Origin: Tillus elongatus
Lineage: Eukaryota; Arthropoda; Insecta; Coleoptera; Cleridae
DNA length: 64,000 nt
Reading direction: 5' to 3'
NCBI GenBank assembly: GCA_964006375.1
Contig: OZ023265.1
Coordinates: 169,768,533 to 169,832,532, forward strand
In this document: piece by piece, positions 49,490 to 61,077 of the stretch
How the letters are laid out: each line of letters begins with the position of its first letter
How positions within the stretch are numbered: position 1 is the stretch's first letter
The notes under the pieces: generated by a model
Database searches by the model: none
Seen by the model: only the letters and a program-made list of their open reading frames with translations
Told to the model about the DNA's origin: nothing
Made by a program: the position numbers and the translations under genes

Positions 49490-49920
49490 GAAATTGAATC
49501 ATAGCTTGCACATAAATGTGCTAATCTACTCTCCCCAGAGAGACATTCTCATGAAATAAATTTAAAGTCCATGACTTGGCCACAAAGAAAATATTCGTAT
49601 TCCTGTACCCATAAACTACTGAAACGTTATATTACTCAAGTTTTAACGAGAAAATGTCAATTAGCACTAAATCAACCCCCATTTACCCCCTACTGCCTGA
49701 AGCGATCTTACCCAAAAACAATTCTAAGCGTGCCTTTGTCGGGTGCTAACCGGATACCAAATTTGAAGGTGCTATCGCAATTCGTTCGAAAGTTATTGCG
49801 CCTACTAAGAGACGTACAGGCCGACAAACCGATCCACCAAGAGACCGACCGACTGAGAGACAAAAAATTTTTGTTCCAGAATCAAGTTTTCTATATGGCT
49901 TTGGTAGAAGGCCACGAGCC
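49490..49920. repeat. dispersed repeat S, copy 1
   Basis: Homologous over about 430 bp to 54660-55090: both share gagagacattctca or its close variant, tacccataaact-ctgaaa, tttgtcgg-tgctaac-gg and gttattgcgcctacta. A short GACC/GAGA-rich run follows near 49830-49860, then gttccagaatcaagttttct. The closing microsatellite-like run resembles the tails of some insect helitron-type repeats. No coding content. Confidence 0.65.
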
Positions 49921-49924
49921 AGAA

Positions 49925-51415
49925 GTTAATTAAGCAGCGCTGCGTGCCAGACCTGGTCGAATGCTTTGGATATGTCTAGAGCGACAATCTGGGATTCACC
50001 GTGTAGTTCCATAGACTTGTTCCAAGAATGGGTGGCAAAGGAAAGGAGGTCGGAAGTTGATCTGCGCTGACGGAATCCATACTGCCTGTCGTGGATTAGA
50101 CTGTTTTTCAAGAAATTTTAGTAATTCGGTGTTTATATACTTTTCACACTTTAGAGACGACTGAAAGGAGATAAATAGGCCTATAGTTGCTGGGAAGCGC
50201 TTTGGACCCTTTCTTGGGGACGGGTTGTACTCGAGCAGTTTTCCAGTTACTAGGGAATATGCCTCTATTGTAAGATGTCTGAAACAGACGAGTCAGGACA
50301 GAAGCAAGTTCTGGTGCACGATTTGTGAGAACAATTGCTGGGATCTCGTCAAGGCCAGAGTATTTCCTGGTATTAAGAGAAGAGAGCATCTTTCGTACCC
50401 TTTTAGTTTTGAAAATGATATCCGCCATTTTCTGCGCGACATTGGGGACTGTTGGTGGTTGAACATTTGGAGGTGGGTTGAGAGTAGAATTGCCGGCGAA
50501 CAACGAGGCAAAAAGTTCAGCCTTGCAATTTCATCCCCTGAGACAAGAGGTAAGAACGTGCTCTTGCAGAAATTATTCCCAACAGATTTAGCAAGGGTAC
50601 ACAAGGGTTTTCTGCCGTTGGAGCTTAAGAGGACTTTGTTTTTGGTGTGGTTATAAAAATAGTTTTTTGCCTCCGAAAGAATGCGGACATAGCGGTTTCT
50701 TGCGTCGTTAAATGCTTGACGGTTTTCTTGACTGGGATTGTGTAGAAGCGTTTTGTGAGCTTTGACCTTTTTAAGTCTGGCCTTGTCACGGGATTTAGAG
50801 AACCAGTGCTTTTGAATGGCTGAAGTTGTTTTCTGTGTACGTGGAATAAGTAATTCCATGCCAGCTTGAATAATTTCCGTGACGTTTTGTGAGATATCAG
50901 ATGGGTCAGGATGAGAGAAGCAGACAGACGTCCATGGAAATGAAGAAAAGTAATCCAGCATTTCGTTCCAGTTCGCGGAGTTGTAGTGCCAAACGATACG
51001 TGGGTGTGATGACTGTGTGACCTCGGGTTGCATTGCGCAGGAAGCAGTGACCATGCCGTGATCTGAGCGACCAAGTGGGGCGGTGACTGATATCTTATAG
51101 CATTCAGGTTTTGTAGTAAGAAGGAGATCCAAGGGATTTGAGCTGTGTGTTGGGATGCGAGGAACGTAAGTAGGTTGCTGAGCCACATTGTCTAAAGGAT
51201 TGCTGACTGCAAAGGCCTCCGCTGCTCTCACTTATGGATCGGTTTTTGAAGATCCGAACTATTCCTTGTTATGGTCATTGAAGTCACCAAGAAGAGTGAC
51301 TTCGGAGGAAGGATATTCAGAAATCAGATGGTCGGTTTTTTCAGAAACGTAGTCAAAGAGCTGGACAAAGTTGTTGTCAGAAGGTGACCGGTAAATGGAA
51401 CAGCACAAAATATCT
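49925..51415 (-). pseudogene. LINE-A copy, endonuclease and N-terminal half of RT
   Basis: On the minus strand the endonuclease region (51413-50950) has LLTTKPECYKISVTAPLGR and SDHGMVTASC. A 312-codon frame (51231-50293) spans it and the linker, but breaks into another frame near 50540. The RT N-terminal half follows: NTRKYSGLDEIPAIVLTNRA, FPSNWKTARVQPVPKKGSK, then HDRQYGFRQRRSTSDLL and motif A IVALDISKAFDQVWH. It stops at 49925, before motifs B and C. The 5' side ends at about 51415, next to a hAT-like terminus. Confidence 0.85.
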
Positions 51416-51425
51416 TAGCACAAAT

Positions 51426-51670
51426 CAGTGCCGTAGCCAGGGGAGGGTAGCACTAGTACCTTGTGCCCCCCCTCCACGCCTCTCCTGAAATGATAAATGT
51501 GCGATTCGAGTTCAATATTTATTGATGGCTTCTTTAAAATTGTAAGTGCTTTGGAAGAACTCATGTCAAACGAACATGACAAAGCTGCCAATGAGTACAC
51601 AAATCAATTTGTAGCTTTCCATTTCTAATCACTTGTTTATTTCAAAATTGTCTAAATAAAAAAAATCTCG
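51426..51670 (+). mobile_element. hAT-like element, left part
   Basis: cagtgccgtagccaggggag resembles the terminal sequence of many hAT elements (CAGTGGCGTAGCCAGG type). The other part, with a dimerisation domain, lies right of a HINE copy at 53468. A matching right terminus was not found. Confidence 0.45.
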
Positions 51671-53071
51671 GGACGCAGCAAGTGCGTTATGGTAGTGAAT
51701 TTTCATAAAACTATTTTTTAATAGCAATAATGTGTGTTTTTTTAAGAAAGCAGGCATCAAATTTGGTTACCAGTATAATCTATATATAGTAAAAACAATG
51801 TGCCATGTTTCATCAAAATAACTTTATTGTTTGAAAATGTAGAAAAATTAAAGTGTTCCCGAAAAAACTCGTTTTTTGGTCAACCTTATTGGTTAATAGC
51901 AAATTGAGCTCTTCAAATATTAAGCATTTGATCAAAATTCGCTACCATAACGCACTTACTGCGTCCAGAATTTTTGTTCTTACAAACATGCATTATATTT
52001 CGATGGAAAATGCAAAAATGCAATAACATAAGGCGTGTTTGATTAAAAAAAAAAAGAAAATTTGTATCACCAACGACTTATGGGCCATCCTGTGATTGTA
52101 GAAATCATTTTTTAAGATGTAGCTTAAGACACCCTATAATTAATATATACAATTTTTTTTCATATCTGGTATAATAACAGATATATTGAGCTTTATTGAT
52201 TTTTTTTTACGAAAATTCTACAAAAATTATATACTATTAACGATAAACTCTATAGCTAAGACTACTGCCAAGTGTCAGAGAAAGGGTCTATTTGAAATAA
52301 ATTTTCTGGAAACATTTTATTAAAATGAAGGACAATGACGGTTGAAACTAAGACTTCAGGGTTTGTAAAACATTCTTCTTAAGACATTTTATTTACATAG
52401 CCCGTATTAGATTCAAGTTCTTTTCCTAAATGTTGCCAATTTTGACGTTTAAATCGCAACTTTGACGTTTTGTGAAAAACCCCAATTTATTTTTGTTTAA
52501 ATGCCTATAACTTTTTTGTCTTTTGACCTACAGAGCTAAATTTTGGTAGGTAACTTGCTTATAATGATATAAACCCGCGTACAAAATGTGGTTGCCCTTA
52601 CTTTGTTAATTTTGGAGATATAAATTTTTTTCGAAAGAAAACACAAAATTTTCCGGGAAAACCTCGTCGGATTTTCCTGGATAACGAACATATCCAAGCC
52701 ACTTGCAAAAGGAAGGTACTCACTAATTTTGACGTTTAAAATCGCGATTTTGACGTTTTGAGGAGAACCCAAATTTATTTTTCTTTGAATGCCTGTAACT
52801 TTTTTGTCATTCAACCTACGGAGCTAAATTTTGGTAGGTGATTTGCCTCTATTGATATAAACCCTCGTATGAAATTTGGTTGCCCTTACTTTGTTAATTT
52901 TGGAGATATAAATTTTTTTCGATTTTTTTCGAAAGAAAACACAAAATTTTCCGGGAAAACCTAGGCGGATTTTCCTGGATAACGACCTTATCCAAGCGAC
53001 TTGCGAAAGGAAGGTATGTGTCAAATTTTATCAAAATCGGTCCATTATTTTTTAAGTTATAGGTGTGACAC

Positions 53072-53076
<5 letters not shown>

Positions 53077-53157
<81 letters not shown>
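53077..53157. repeat. (TA)n microsatellite in HINE (first of two)
   Basis: Pure TA tract of about 81 bp. Confidence 0.95.
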
Positions 53158-53161
<4 letters not shown>

Positions 53162-53247
53162 ATATAAAGTCTGAAACTGACCTCGGAAGGTATGTGTCAA
53201 ATTTTATCAAAATCGGTCCATTATTTTTTAAGTTATAGGTGTGACAC

Positions 53248-53251
<4 letters not shown>

Positions 53252-53331
<80 letters not shown>
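53252..53331. repeat. (TA)n microsatellite in HINE (second of two)
   Basis: Pure TA tract of about 80 bp in the duplicated block. Confidence 0.95.
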
Positions 53332-53335
<4 letters not shown>

Positions 53336-53469
53336 ATATAAAGTCTGAAACTGACCTCGGATTTGGGTTCCGGGGGTCCTAAATAGCGCTCATTTGAAGA
53401 AATTTTTTCAAAATTCGAAAGTCGAGATCTCCTCATTAGTGAATTTTTTTTAAGAAAATTCACTAAAAC

Positions 53470-53733
53470 GCTCCAAATAATCCTTTGGAGGCACAGAGGA
53501 AATGTTCTGAAGAATTTTTCCTTAATATTAGGGTGTTGTTGAAAATATTTGTCATTTTACCTGTGACTACAACATCCGTCGAAAAGAACTTTTCTAGTGT
53601 GAAGAGAATCAAAACGTACTTAAGAAATTGCAGTAGTCACGCCAGAGTCAACGGTTTGTCTCTCATGAACATTCACAGGGACATAAGTACTGAAGCCGAC
53701 ATTATAGAAAAACGCATTGATTTCGAATTATGA
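53470..53733 (+). pseudogene. hAT transposase C-terminal dimerisation domain
   Basis: The frame reads LLKIFVILPVTTTSVEKNFS, SVKRIKTYLRNCSSHARVNG and LSLMNIHRDISTEADIIEKR, then stops at 53731. This is the hAT dimerisation region (LPVTTASAERSFSALKRIKTYLR type). The catalytic part is absent; the frame begins right at the end of the HINE copy, consistent with interruption of a hAT element, though the deleted part is large. Confidence 0.82.
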
Positions 53734-54655
53734 TGACTTTTTTTCCTTAATTATGTATGGCCTGCGTCATACTATAACTAAGGCACTCTACCTCAGACGA
53801 ATGTAAACTTGTTAACGATAAAAATGTGTATTATTTGGTAATGTTTCTTATTTCAATCTATGTCGACAGTTGACCCCCCACCCCCACCTCACCCCCCCAC
53901 ACACACACAATTCTTGCTAGCACACTCTAATATTTAATCAACATTGGAAGCAAATATATGCCTCTGCGATAATCTACAGGTGTTAAAACTGGAGGTTTTG
54001 GTTGGTTTTTAAAAATTCTTCTTTAATTTGGATAAAATGCTTAAAATTACTACTTAGAAAGCTTTTAATAATTCGCATACAAATGTCGAGCATATTTATT
54101 GCAGTAATAAACAGTGAAGGATGTAAAAATAACTCGCGAATATTTTCTACAATAAATCTCGATTGAACCGTTGCCTAAAAGTACAGTTATGATCAACAAA
54201 CTAAGAGAAATTGTGTGAAAATACCTAAAATTCCGAGATTTCACAGGTGCTTAACACCAGATGTGTTACCGTGTTACATAAATAATCAGCTTGGTTTATA
54301 AACAAATTAAAATTCCATATTCGTTTGAAAAATAAAACTGACACACAAGAAGCTTTTTCTACACTCATAAGTTATTTTAATGATGTTAAAGAAACAAACA
54401 AGACGTTATTTACAACATGTAATTCAATATTATTTTAGGCTACTGTCACAGTAGAAACCCGTCAGAAGCAGGGGTTGTGTTTTGTGAAGTATACAAATAG
54501 TGAGAATGATTTACCTACATAATAATTTTTTATTTTAAACGTGTCCTTTTTAAATTCTAAACTAATTAATGACCTAAAGTTTTTGTTTGGAATTACAAAA
54601 AATTACAAAACCATTTTAAAAGAGATATAACAACTACTATGTACCACACATCTAT
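53734..54655. other. unannotated
   Basis: A C-rich stretch with (CA)n lies at about 53873-53910, possibly the degraded hAT end. Otherwise nothing recognised. Confidence 0.35.
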
Positions 54656-55540
54656 GTTACAGGAAAAATAGTGCTGCAAATTGAATCATAACTTCCACAA
54701 AGCTGTGATAATCCACTCTCTCAGAAAGACATTCTCAAGAAATAAATGTAGGGTCCATAACATGATTACAAAGAAAATATTCATATTCTGTACCCATAAA
54801 CTTCTGAAAGGTTATATTACTCGAGTTTTAACGAAAAAATGACAATTTTCACCAAATCACCCTTCATTTATCCCCTACTCCCTCAAACAATCTTACCGAA
54901 AAACAATTCGAAGCGTACTTTTGTCGGATGCTAACTGGATACCAAATTTGAAGATAATATCTCAGTTGATCAGAAAGTTATTGCGCCTACTAACAGACAG
55001 ACGTACAAGCTGGCAGACCGACCGACCGATAGAAAGACCGACAGTGAAAAAATGTTCGTTCCAGAATCAAGTTTTCTATATGCTTTAAGACTTTTTAGGT
55101 AGTCTTAGCAAAACACAAATTTTCGAAATTTCTGTCATCAATATTCAACCCCCACACATGCAACCCCTAATTTAATTTCAGTACAGAATACCAGATGTTT
55201 GATGAAATTGAAAGTTTTCTAATAAACAGACTCTAAAACGTTATATTACGCCAGTTTTGACGAAAAAATATGATATCTCAATTTGTTAGAATGTTACTGC
55301 GCCTACCTACTAATAGAGAGACGTACTGACCGAGCGACCAATCGAGAGACCGACAGACAAAAAAAATGTTAATTCCGGAATTAGGTTTTCTATATTTTAT
55401 GTTTTGAGGCATTTTGCGCAGATATCTCATTCTAAAGTTATCGTGGCTACAAACAGACAGACATTCACACAGACATTTAGACCAACAGACAAAAAAAAAT
55501 TGATTATCAATCATGTTTTCTAGATGTTTTGACATTTCTT
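54656..55540. repeat. dispersed repeat S, copy 2 plus related tandem unit
   Basis: 54660-55090 matches copy 1 at 49.5 kb. A diverged second unit follows at about 55200-55400, with the same gcgcctac-ctaa, gacgta-c-gac and gaccgacagacaaaaaa phrases. A third partial unit lies at about 55400-55540 (acagacagacattcacacag). So this is a short tandem array of decayed units. Confidence 0.6.
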
Positions 55541-55810
55541 ACGACTTTTAAGCAGAAAAATTTTTAAATTTTTGTCGCATATGTCATACTTCCGCACAGA
55601 TTGACGATGGAGAAGTTATAAGCATTATAAGCACTAATTTAACAAATGTTTGATGCCACATGGTTTAGAAATGGCAAATGCGCTCAGGATGTGGTGGCAA
55701 AATTAACATCGCTAATGAATTTCAACATGGATTCCAGCCGACCTTCTGCTGCTGTATTTGTAGACTTATCAAAGGCTTTTGACAGCGCTGACCACAGTAA
55801 GCTATTGGAA

Positions 55811-55979
55811 GACAAATTATCTACGGACAGTCTAGAACGGAGACAGAGCAATATAGTTCAGGGCACAGTGATTTTGGAATGGCTGGAGCAGCAAAAAAGT
55901 ACATGCACAATAAGCCAAAGACTGCGGTGCCATCGGGGCGGCAAAGACGCGGATGATCCCTGAGGGAGAAAAAAAGTTA
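55811..55979 (+). mobile_element. small A-tailed retroposon in LINE RT
   Basis: The interrupted RT continues after the insert. An attggaa direct repeat at 55804-55810 and at about 55979-55985 fits a short target duplication. The 3' part (cggtgccatcggggcggcaa and a GC-rich stretch, then gagaaaaaaag) matches 33672-33730. Confidence 0.5.
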
Positions 55980-56138
55980 TTGGAAAGCTTGGAGGGTATA
56001 GGTTTTCGTAGTGGTACACTGGAACTTCTCAGAAGCTATATAAGTGATTGATACCAGCGTGTGATTATTGATGACTGCTGCAGTGAGCCGCGAAAGCTGA
56101 TTTATGGGGTGCCACAGGGGAGTGTTCTGGGTCCTCTC

Positions 56139-56143
<5 letters not shown>

Positions 56144-56224
<81 letters not shown>
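56144..56224. repeat. (TA)n expansion inside LINE RT
   Basis: Located in the codons of FLIYIDEL after motif B; tttaatatat on the left and atattgatgag on the right are the expected LINE codons. The tract keeps the local frame open, but a shift follows before YADD. Confidence 0.75.
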
Positions 56225-56226
<2 letters not shown>

Positions 56227-56639
56227 ATGAGTTATACCACCAACATTTTAAGGTGAAATAATTAGCTATGCGGACGACACTGATATTTTCTACTCAAGCA
56301 AAAGTTGGGAAGATTTATATGTGGCAATCTGAAAAGATCTTGAGTAAATTTTTAAGTGATTTTATAGCAGAACATTAACGATAAATTTTGAAAAAACTTA
56401 CGTTTTGCCTGTGCCCTGCTGTGCTGACAGGCTTCCAAGATACAAAAACATACCAGCGAATTTTGGCAGGTGGTAGTGGACTTTTCCTTTACGTGATAGT
56501 AACGGATTTTTTCACGCCAGAGGAGGTACCACCCCTTACATCAAGAGGCCGGTGAAGTCCCAACGGACGTTTCCGGTTCTGGTGTATGAGTCGGTTTCCC
56601 TTATAAACAAAAATGATGATGGATCCTCCTTGTACAAAA

Positions 56640-57510
56640 TATTCCGGAGATAAAATAACCCTTCATTCGAATCTCCAGGAGAGCGGTGCGCTGGCATCAA
56701 GATTTAACATATTCTTCTCGAATATATGTAGTCCAAATTCTAATCTGAAATTCGTCCACCATTTTTTCCAGGTCAATAGGCCCCAACTCATCTTCCTTAC
56801 CGAAACCAAATCAGTATCAAAACAGCCACTAATCATCTTAATTTCCCGGAGTATGAGCTCCTTACTTCCTTTAGATTGCATGGAGGCGCATGCGCATACG
56901 TCCGTAGCAATCTTCCCTGCACCAGACTCCCCAATTTAGAAGATGGAAGAAAATACATACTTTGGATGAAACTCTCTCTCAGGGCTGCAACTGAATTCAT
57001 GTGTTGCATTTACCGGTCACCTTCTGACAACAACTTTGTCCAGCGCTTCGATTACCTTTCTGAAAAAAATGACCATCTGATTTCTGAATATCCTTCCCCC
57101 GAGGTAACTATTCTTGGTGACTTCAGTGTCCATAATAAGGCATGGCTAGGATATTTAAAAACCGATCCATAAGGAAGAGCAGCGGATGCGTTTGCAGTCA
57201 GCAATTCCTTAGCTAATATGGTTCAGCAACCTACTTACTTTCCTCGCATCCTCACACACAGCTCAAATCCATTGGATCTCCTTCTTACTACAAAACCTGA
57301 ATGCTATAAGACATCAGTTACCGCCCCACTTAGTCGCTCAGACCACGGAATGGTCACTGCTTCCTGCGCAATGTAACCCGAGGTCACACAGTCATCACAC
57401 CCACGTATCGTTTGGCACTACAACTCCGCGAACTGGGACGAAATGCGGGATTACTTTTTCTCATTTCGATGGGCGTCTGTCTGCTTCTCTCATCCTGACC
57501 CCTCTGATAT
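56640..57510 (+). pseudogene. LINE-A copy, endonuclease domain only
   Basis: Frames read MHGGACAYVRSNLPC, then FMCCIYRSPSDNNFVQRFDY, TILGDFSVHNKAWLGY (the GDFN motif changed to GDFS), a stop at 57169-57171, and later PLSRSDHGMVTASC and IVWHYNSANWDEM. The copy ends near 57510. It is the same family as 22.8 and 49.9 kb. Confidence 0.83.
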
Positions 57511-57871
57511 TCCACAAAACGTGAACGGCGAGATAAATGGACCCATAACAACGAGCCATTATTACAACAATGTAGCAACCCAAGTATGCAGACACCATAG
57601 TTATCGGATGGGAAACCACGCCGTAAAGTTTGAGAAGCTGAGTCAGCACAGTAGAGGTCACCTCTGAAGAACAATAGTGCCACTCCCGAGGTAAACATTA
57701 TAAATAGACGACTCGCCTTCAGCGGGGCGTTCATTCCTGTTCCTAACATCCTTCAAATAATAATTTATTATCTGACCCAGATTTTAAGAAAATTAAACAA
57801 AAATAATCATTTCCGGTCCCCTTTTTGGTGGAGTTTATCTTTGCAGTGGTAGATGTATATGAAAAAAAGCC
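57511..57871. other. unannotated, possible LTR fragment
   Basis: A tataaatagacgac TATA-like phrase at about 57701 precedes a GC-richer stretch, as in LTR promoters. No matching second LTR, primer site or coding region was found. Confidence 0.2.
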
Positions 57872-58071
57872 TGGACGCAGCAAGTGCGTTATGGTAGTGA
57901 ATTTTCATACAAATAATCTAGCACAGAATATTTTATTATAACTTTTTTTTTGTAACATAAAAATCTAAATTTTGGTGTATAGTTTACCTTTTTCATCGTT
58001 AACCTACCTACCAAATTTGGTTATCATAGATTTTTTATTTTTTGAGATAAACATTTTTTCGAAAGGAAACT
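57872..58071 (+). mobile_element. HINE-like 5' part left of mariner M3
   Basis: The head (ggacgcagcaagtgcgttat) and the body phrase aaaaatctaaattttggtgt match 8722-8900. It is cut at about 58071 inside the gaaaggaaactc phrase. The tail of this copy is at 60017-60095. Confidence 0.7.
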
Positions 58072-59830
58072 CCCTTATATTTAAAATAGGGAACATGGGT
58101 CGAGTGTTACATAATTTGAAAGCTCTTTCTTTTCTCAATTCAGCACACTAATTTTTTTGGAAGTTTTATCAATTCGTTTAAAAATTATTCACAGTTGAAG
58201 ATGCAGAAACGCATTTCACTCCTTCTGATAAGAAATATGCCGATAGTCAATGTTTTGTTGGTTTGTAAACAAAAAATTGACTATCAGAATATTTCTTATC
58301 GGAATGAGAGAAATGCGGTTTATTATTTCAGTTTATCGGTCGGTTTGATACTTGATAGTGCTACCGAAAATTAATTTCACAATGGTGTATTCTGTAAAAG
58401 AAAGACTTGAAATAATTACTCTTTTTTTCGAAAACGATGACTGTGCCAACCGTACCGCAAATTTGTTTAATGAACGACATCCGAACAGACATGTTAACAG
58501 AAAATACATTTTGGAGTTAGTTGCAAAGTTTCGACAAAGTGGTTCAATAGCCAACAAAAAACGGGTTCCTGAACGTGAATTTCCGGTTAGAAATGAGATT
58601 ACTGAGATTGAAGTTCTAGGACAAATTGCTGCAGACCTAACTTTGAGCACCAGAAAATTGGCCACTGTTTCAAACATGAAAAGGAGAACTATTCAGCGAA
58701 TATTGAAGCATCATAAATTTCACCCGTATAAAATTCATTTTGTACAACAACTGAATGAAGATGATTTTGATCGGGCGGCTGGAGTTTTGTGAAGTTATGA
58801 CTGCACGAATAGCTGATAACGGGAACTTTCTGCCCAATATCTGTTTTTCAGACGAGTGTACGTTTCTATTAAACTCTACAGTCAATCGTCATATTGTCGT
58901 TATTGGGCAGATAACAATCCAATAAATTTTCACGAAGTTCACACTCAAACTCCACAGAAATTGAATGTCTGGACTGGCATTTTTGGAGACCGTTTAATAG
59001 GACTAATTTTTCTTAATGGCAATTTGAGTGGCGGTGCAGTTACTAGAAGATATCGTTTACCCTCTACTAATTGACATTGTTGAAAATGATGATCGCTATT
59101 AAGAAAATCATTTAGTGTTTTAACAAGATTGAGCTCCTCCGCATTTTCTACAATGTGTTAGGGAGTTTTTGAACAGAAAGTTTCTAGGTCAATGGATTGG
59201 GCGTAAAGGTGCTACTGAGTGGCCCCCTAGATCACCGGATTTAACTCCTTTAGACTTCTTTCAATAGGGACATTTAAAGAGTAGAGTTTACGCAACAGAA
59301 CCGCAGTCGCTGGAAGAATTACGACGACGCATTTTTGAAGAATACCGACTAATAACTCCACAAATGCTCCAGAATGTCAGAGCTTGTTTTGAACAAAATT
59401 TGCACTTTTGTATGGAAGCTGGTGGCCAACAATTTAAACACTTATTTAACGGAATAAACATCTTTGAACGTTTGGCTTTGTTGTTTTTTTTCGTTCTTTT
59501 TAACGAAAAATTGACTAATCAGTGCATTTCTTATCACAATGAATGAAATACGTTCTTGCAACTTCAACTGTTGGTAATTTTTAAACAAATTGATAAAACT
59601 TCAAAAAAAAATGTTTGCTGAATTCAAAAAAGAAAAGCTTTCAAATGATGTAACACTTGACCCATGTTCCCTATTTAAAATATAAGGATAGTTATTACCA
59701 CCCTTAAGGGGTTGGTGTGACAAAGTTGAGTTTTATGTCCCCCTCAATATTAAAATTGACGTATTTCAGCGTTTCTTAAAAAAAAATTCTCTGGACGTAA
59801 ATCGGTCTGTTTCGTTTTCAATGCGCCACC

Positions 59831-59833
<3 letters not shown>
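58072..59833 (+). mobile_element. mariner-like element M3, left end deleted
   Basis: Same family as M1 and M2. The right inverted repeat is intact to ttttcaatgcgccaccctg, with TA following and then (TA)n. The outer 150 bp of the left repeat are missing; the copy begins at ccttatatttaaaataggg. Confidence 0.83.
58382..59546 (+). pseudogene. mariner-like (DD41D-type) transposase pseudogene, M3
   Basis: ATG 58382 opens the best N-terminus of this family: MVYSVKERLEIITLFFENDD, through both HTHs, to FDRAAGVL (stop 58792) after an extra G near 58775. The T-run that is expanded in M1 and M2 has the correct length here. Downstream the DDE parts are heavily damaged: CFSDECTF survives, QQDGAPPH has become stops, and the LWG segment has a stop. 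The C-terminus stop is also lost (frame runs to 59546). Confidence 0.86.
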
Positions 59834-59835
<2 letters not shown>

Positions 59836-59919
<84 letters not shown>

Positions 59920-59932
59920 AATAAATATATAA

Positions 59933-60013
<81 letters not shown>
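59836..60013. repeat. (TA)n microsatellite right of M3
   Basis: Two long TA blocks (59836-59917 and 59938-60013) separated by caaataaatatataaataaa. Confidence 0.95.
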
Positions 60014-60016
<3 letters not shown>

Positions 60017-60020
<4 letters not shown>

Positions 60021-60095
60021 AAATTGAAACTGACCCCGGATATGGGTTCTAGGGGTCCGAGTGCGCGCTCATTTGCTAAAATTGTTTCAAAATCC
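60017..60095 (+). mobile_element. HINE-like tail right of M3
   Basis: ttgaaactgaccccggatat and gggttctaggggtcc. Truncated before the terminal hairpin. Confidence 0.68.
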
Positions 60096-60676
60096 AAACT
60101 CTTATTATTATTTTTTAATAAACCACTGCATTAGTTTTTCGCATACACTTAATAACTATGTGTATATTTTACTGGTTCCGGGTATTGCTGCTCCATCATG
60201 TGTAAAAATTCGAGGTATATTAAATAAAAAGCATTTAAGGCATTTAATTATGACACCCACATTTCGAAAAGATGCCGCAACATTTAAGTCTTTCACAGTC
60301 GGAAGATATTCAAGAGCAATGTTCTCGCTGACAAAACACAGATCAGCACTCGAGAACTGCTATCTAGAGTCACGCTGCGGTTTACTAAAAGCGTTTTTAA
60401 GTAACTTGAATCACTGGAACACTTCTGGATGTATTTTCAGTCAAGTGTTACATCTCTGGCATATGCTTGTGTTTCAAATATTCTGCTGGTAGTGATTCCT
60501 TAAAACACTGAATGGAAATTTAGTTGATGTGAAACATCAAATATCTGTCTGAATGAAATAGAGATTCATTCATTCTATTTGTGATTTTCTAACCGGAAGA
60601 CGCTAATTTTGTTTCTGTTTAAGATGTCGAAAGCTCTTGTTCGTTATAACGAGCTGATGACCAAATAAAAATTTCG
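60096..60676. other. unannotated, with one unassigned open frame
   Basis: A plus-strand frame (60061-60492) partly overlaps the HINE tail. Its last 80 codons (DAATFKSFTVGRYSRAMFSL, then SALENCYLESRCGLLKAF) do not look low-complexity, but I recognise no family. It could be a fragment of a host or element gene. Confidence 0.25.
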
Positions 60677-60984
60677 GGACGCAGCAAGTGCGTTATGGTA
60701 GCGAATTTTCACTAAATGCTTCAAATTTGTATCACTCAATTTTCTGTAAACCTGAAAAGTTGAATTTTAGTATGTCGTACGGTATTTGCGAAGGTAACAT
60801 TTCAACCAAATTTCATTAAAATAAATTTATTATTTCTTGAGATGCAACATTTTTTGAGAATAACTGGTTCGATAAGGCTAGCCAACGAACTCATGGAAGC
60901 TATTAATTAAAGAAATATTATTGCCAAGTGTCAGCAAAATCGGATAATCACTTTTTGAGTTATCGGTTGGATACATATACATAC

Positions 60985-60996
<12 letters not shown>
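60677..60996 (+). mobile_element. HINE-like 5' part ending in (TA)n
   Basis: The head (ggacgcagcaagtgcgttat), body (tgcttcaaatttgtatcact, then ctagccaacgaactcatgg), and atcggttggatacatatac run into TA repeats. No tail follows. Confidence 0.7.

Positions 60997-61074
<78 letters not shown>
60997..61074. repeat. (TA)n microsatellite
   Basis: Pure TA tract of about 78 bp, after a short (ACAT)n run. Its right side goes directly into non-HINE sequence. Confidence 0.95.

Positions 61075-61077
<3 letters not shown>

Larger units (their letters stand above)
51671..53467 (+). mobile_element. long HINE-like element with internal duplications
   Basis: The head at 51671 is mirrored by an inverted head ending at 51965. 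The body is homologous to 9690-10460. A unit of about 300 bp (52430-52735) is repeated at 52735-53040. The pre-TA phrase, (TA)n (53077-53157) and start of tail are then repeated as a block (53252-53331). A full tail at 53340-53467 closes the copy with the attagtgaatttttt hairpin. Direct duplications and the double (TA)n suggest slippage or unequal exchange after insertion. Confidence 0.75.
55646..56450 (+). pseudogene. LINE reverse transcriptase fragment with (TA)n and a retroposed insert
   Basis: Motif A region SAAVFVDLSKAFDSADHSKL is followed by an insert (about 55811-55979). Then GFRSGTLELLRSYISD, motif B KLIYGVPQGSVLGPLF, a (TA)n run in the LIYI codons (56144-56224), DELYHQHF and, in another frame, motif C ISYADDTDIFYSS. 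The C-terminus decays after 56450. It differs in sequence from both LINE-A and the 25.7-kb LINE, so a third LINE lineage. Dead. Confidence 0.8.

Noticed and set aside
50225..50656. 143-codon plus-strand frame
   Set aside because: It is antisense to the LINE-A endonuclease/RT region, which carries the recognised motifs.
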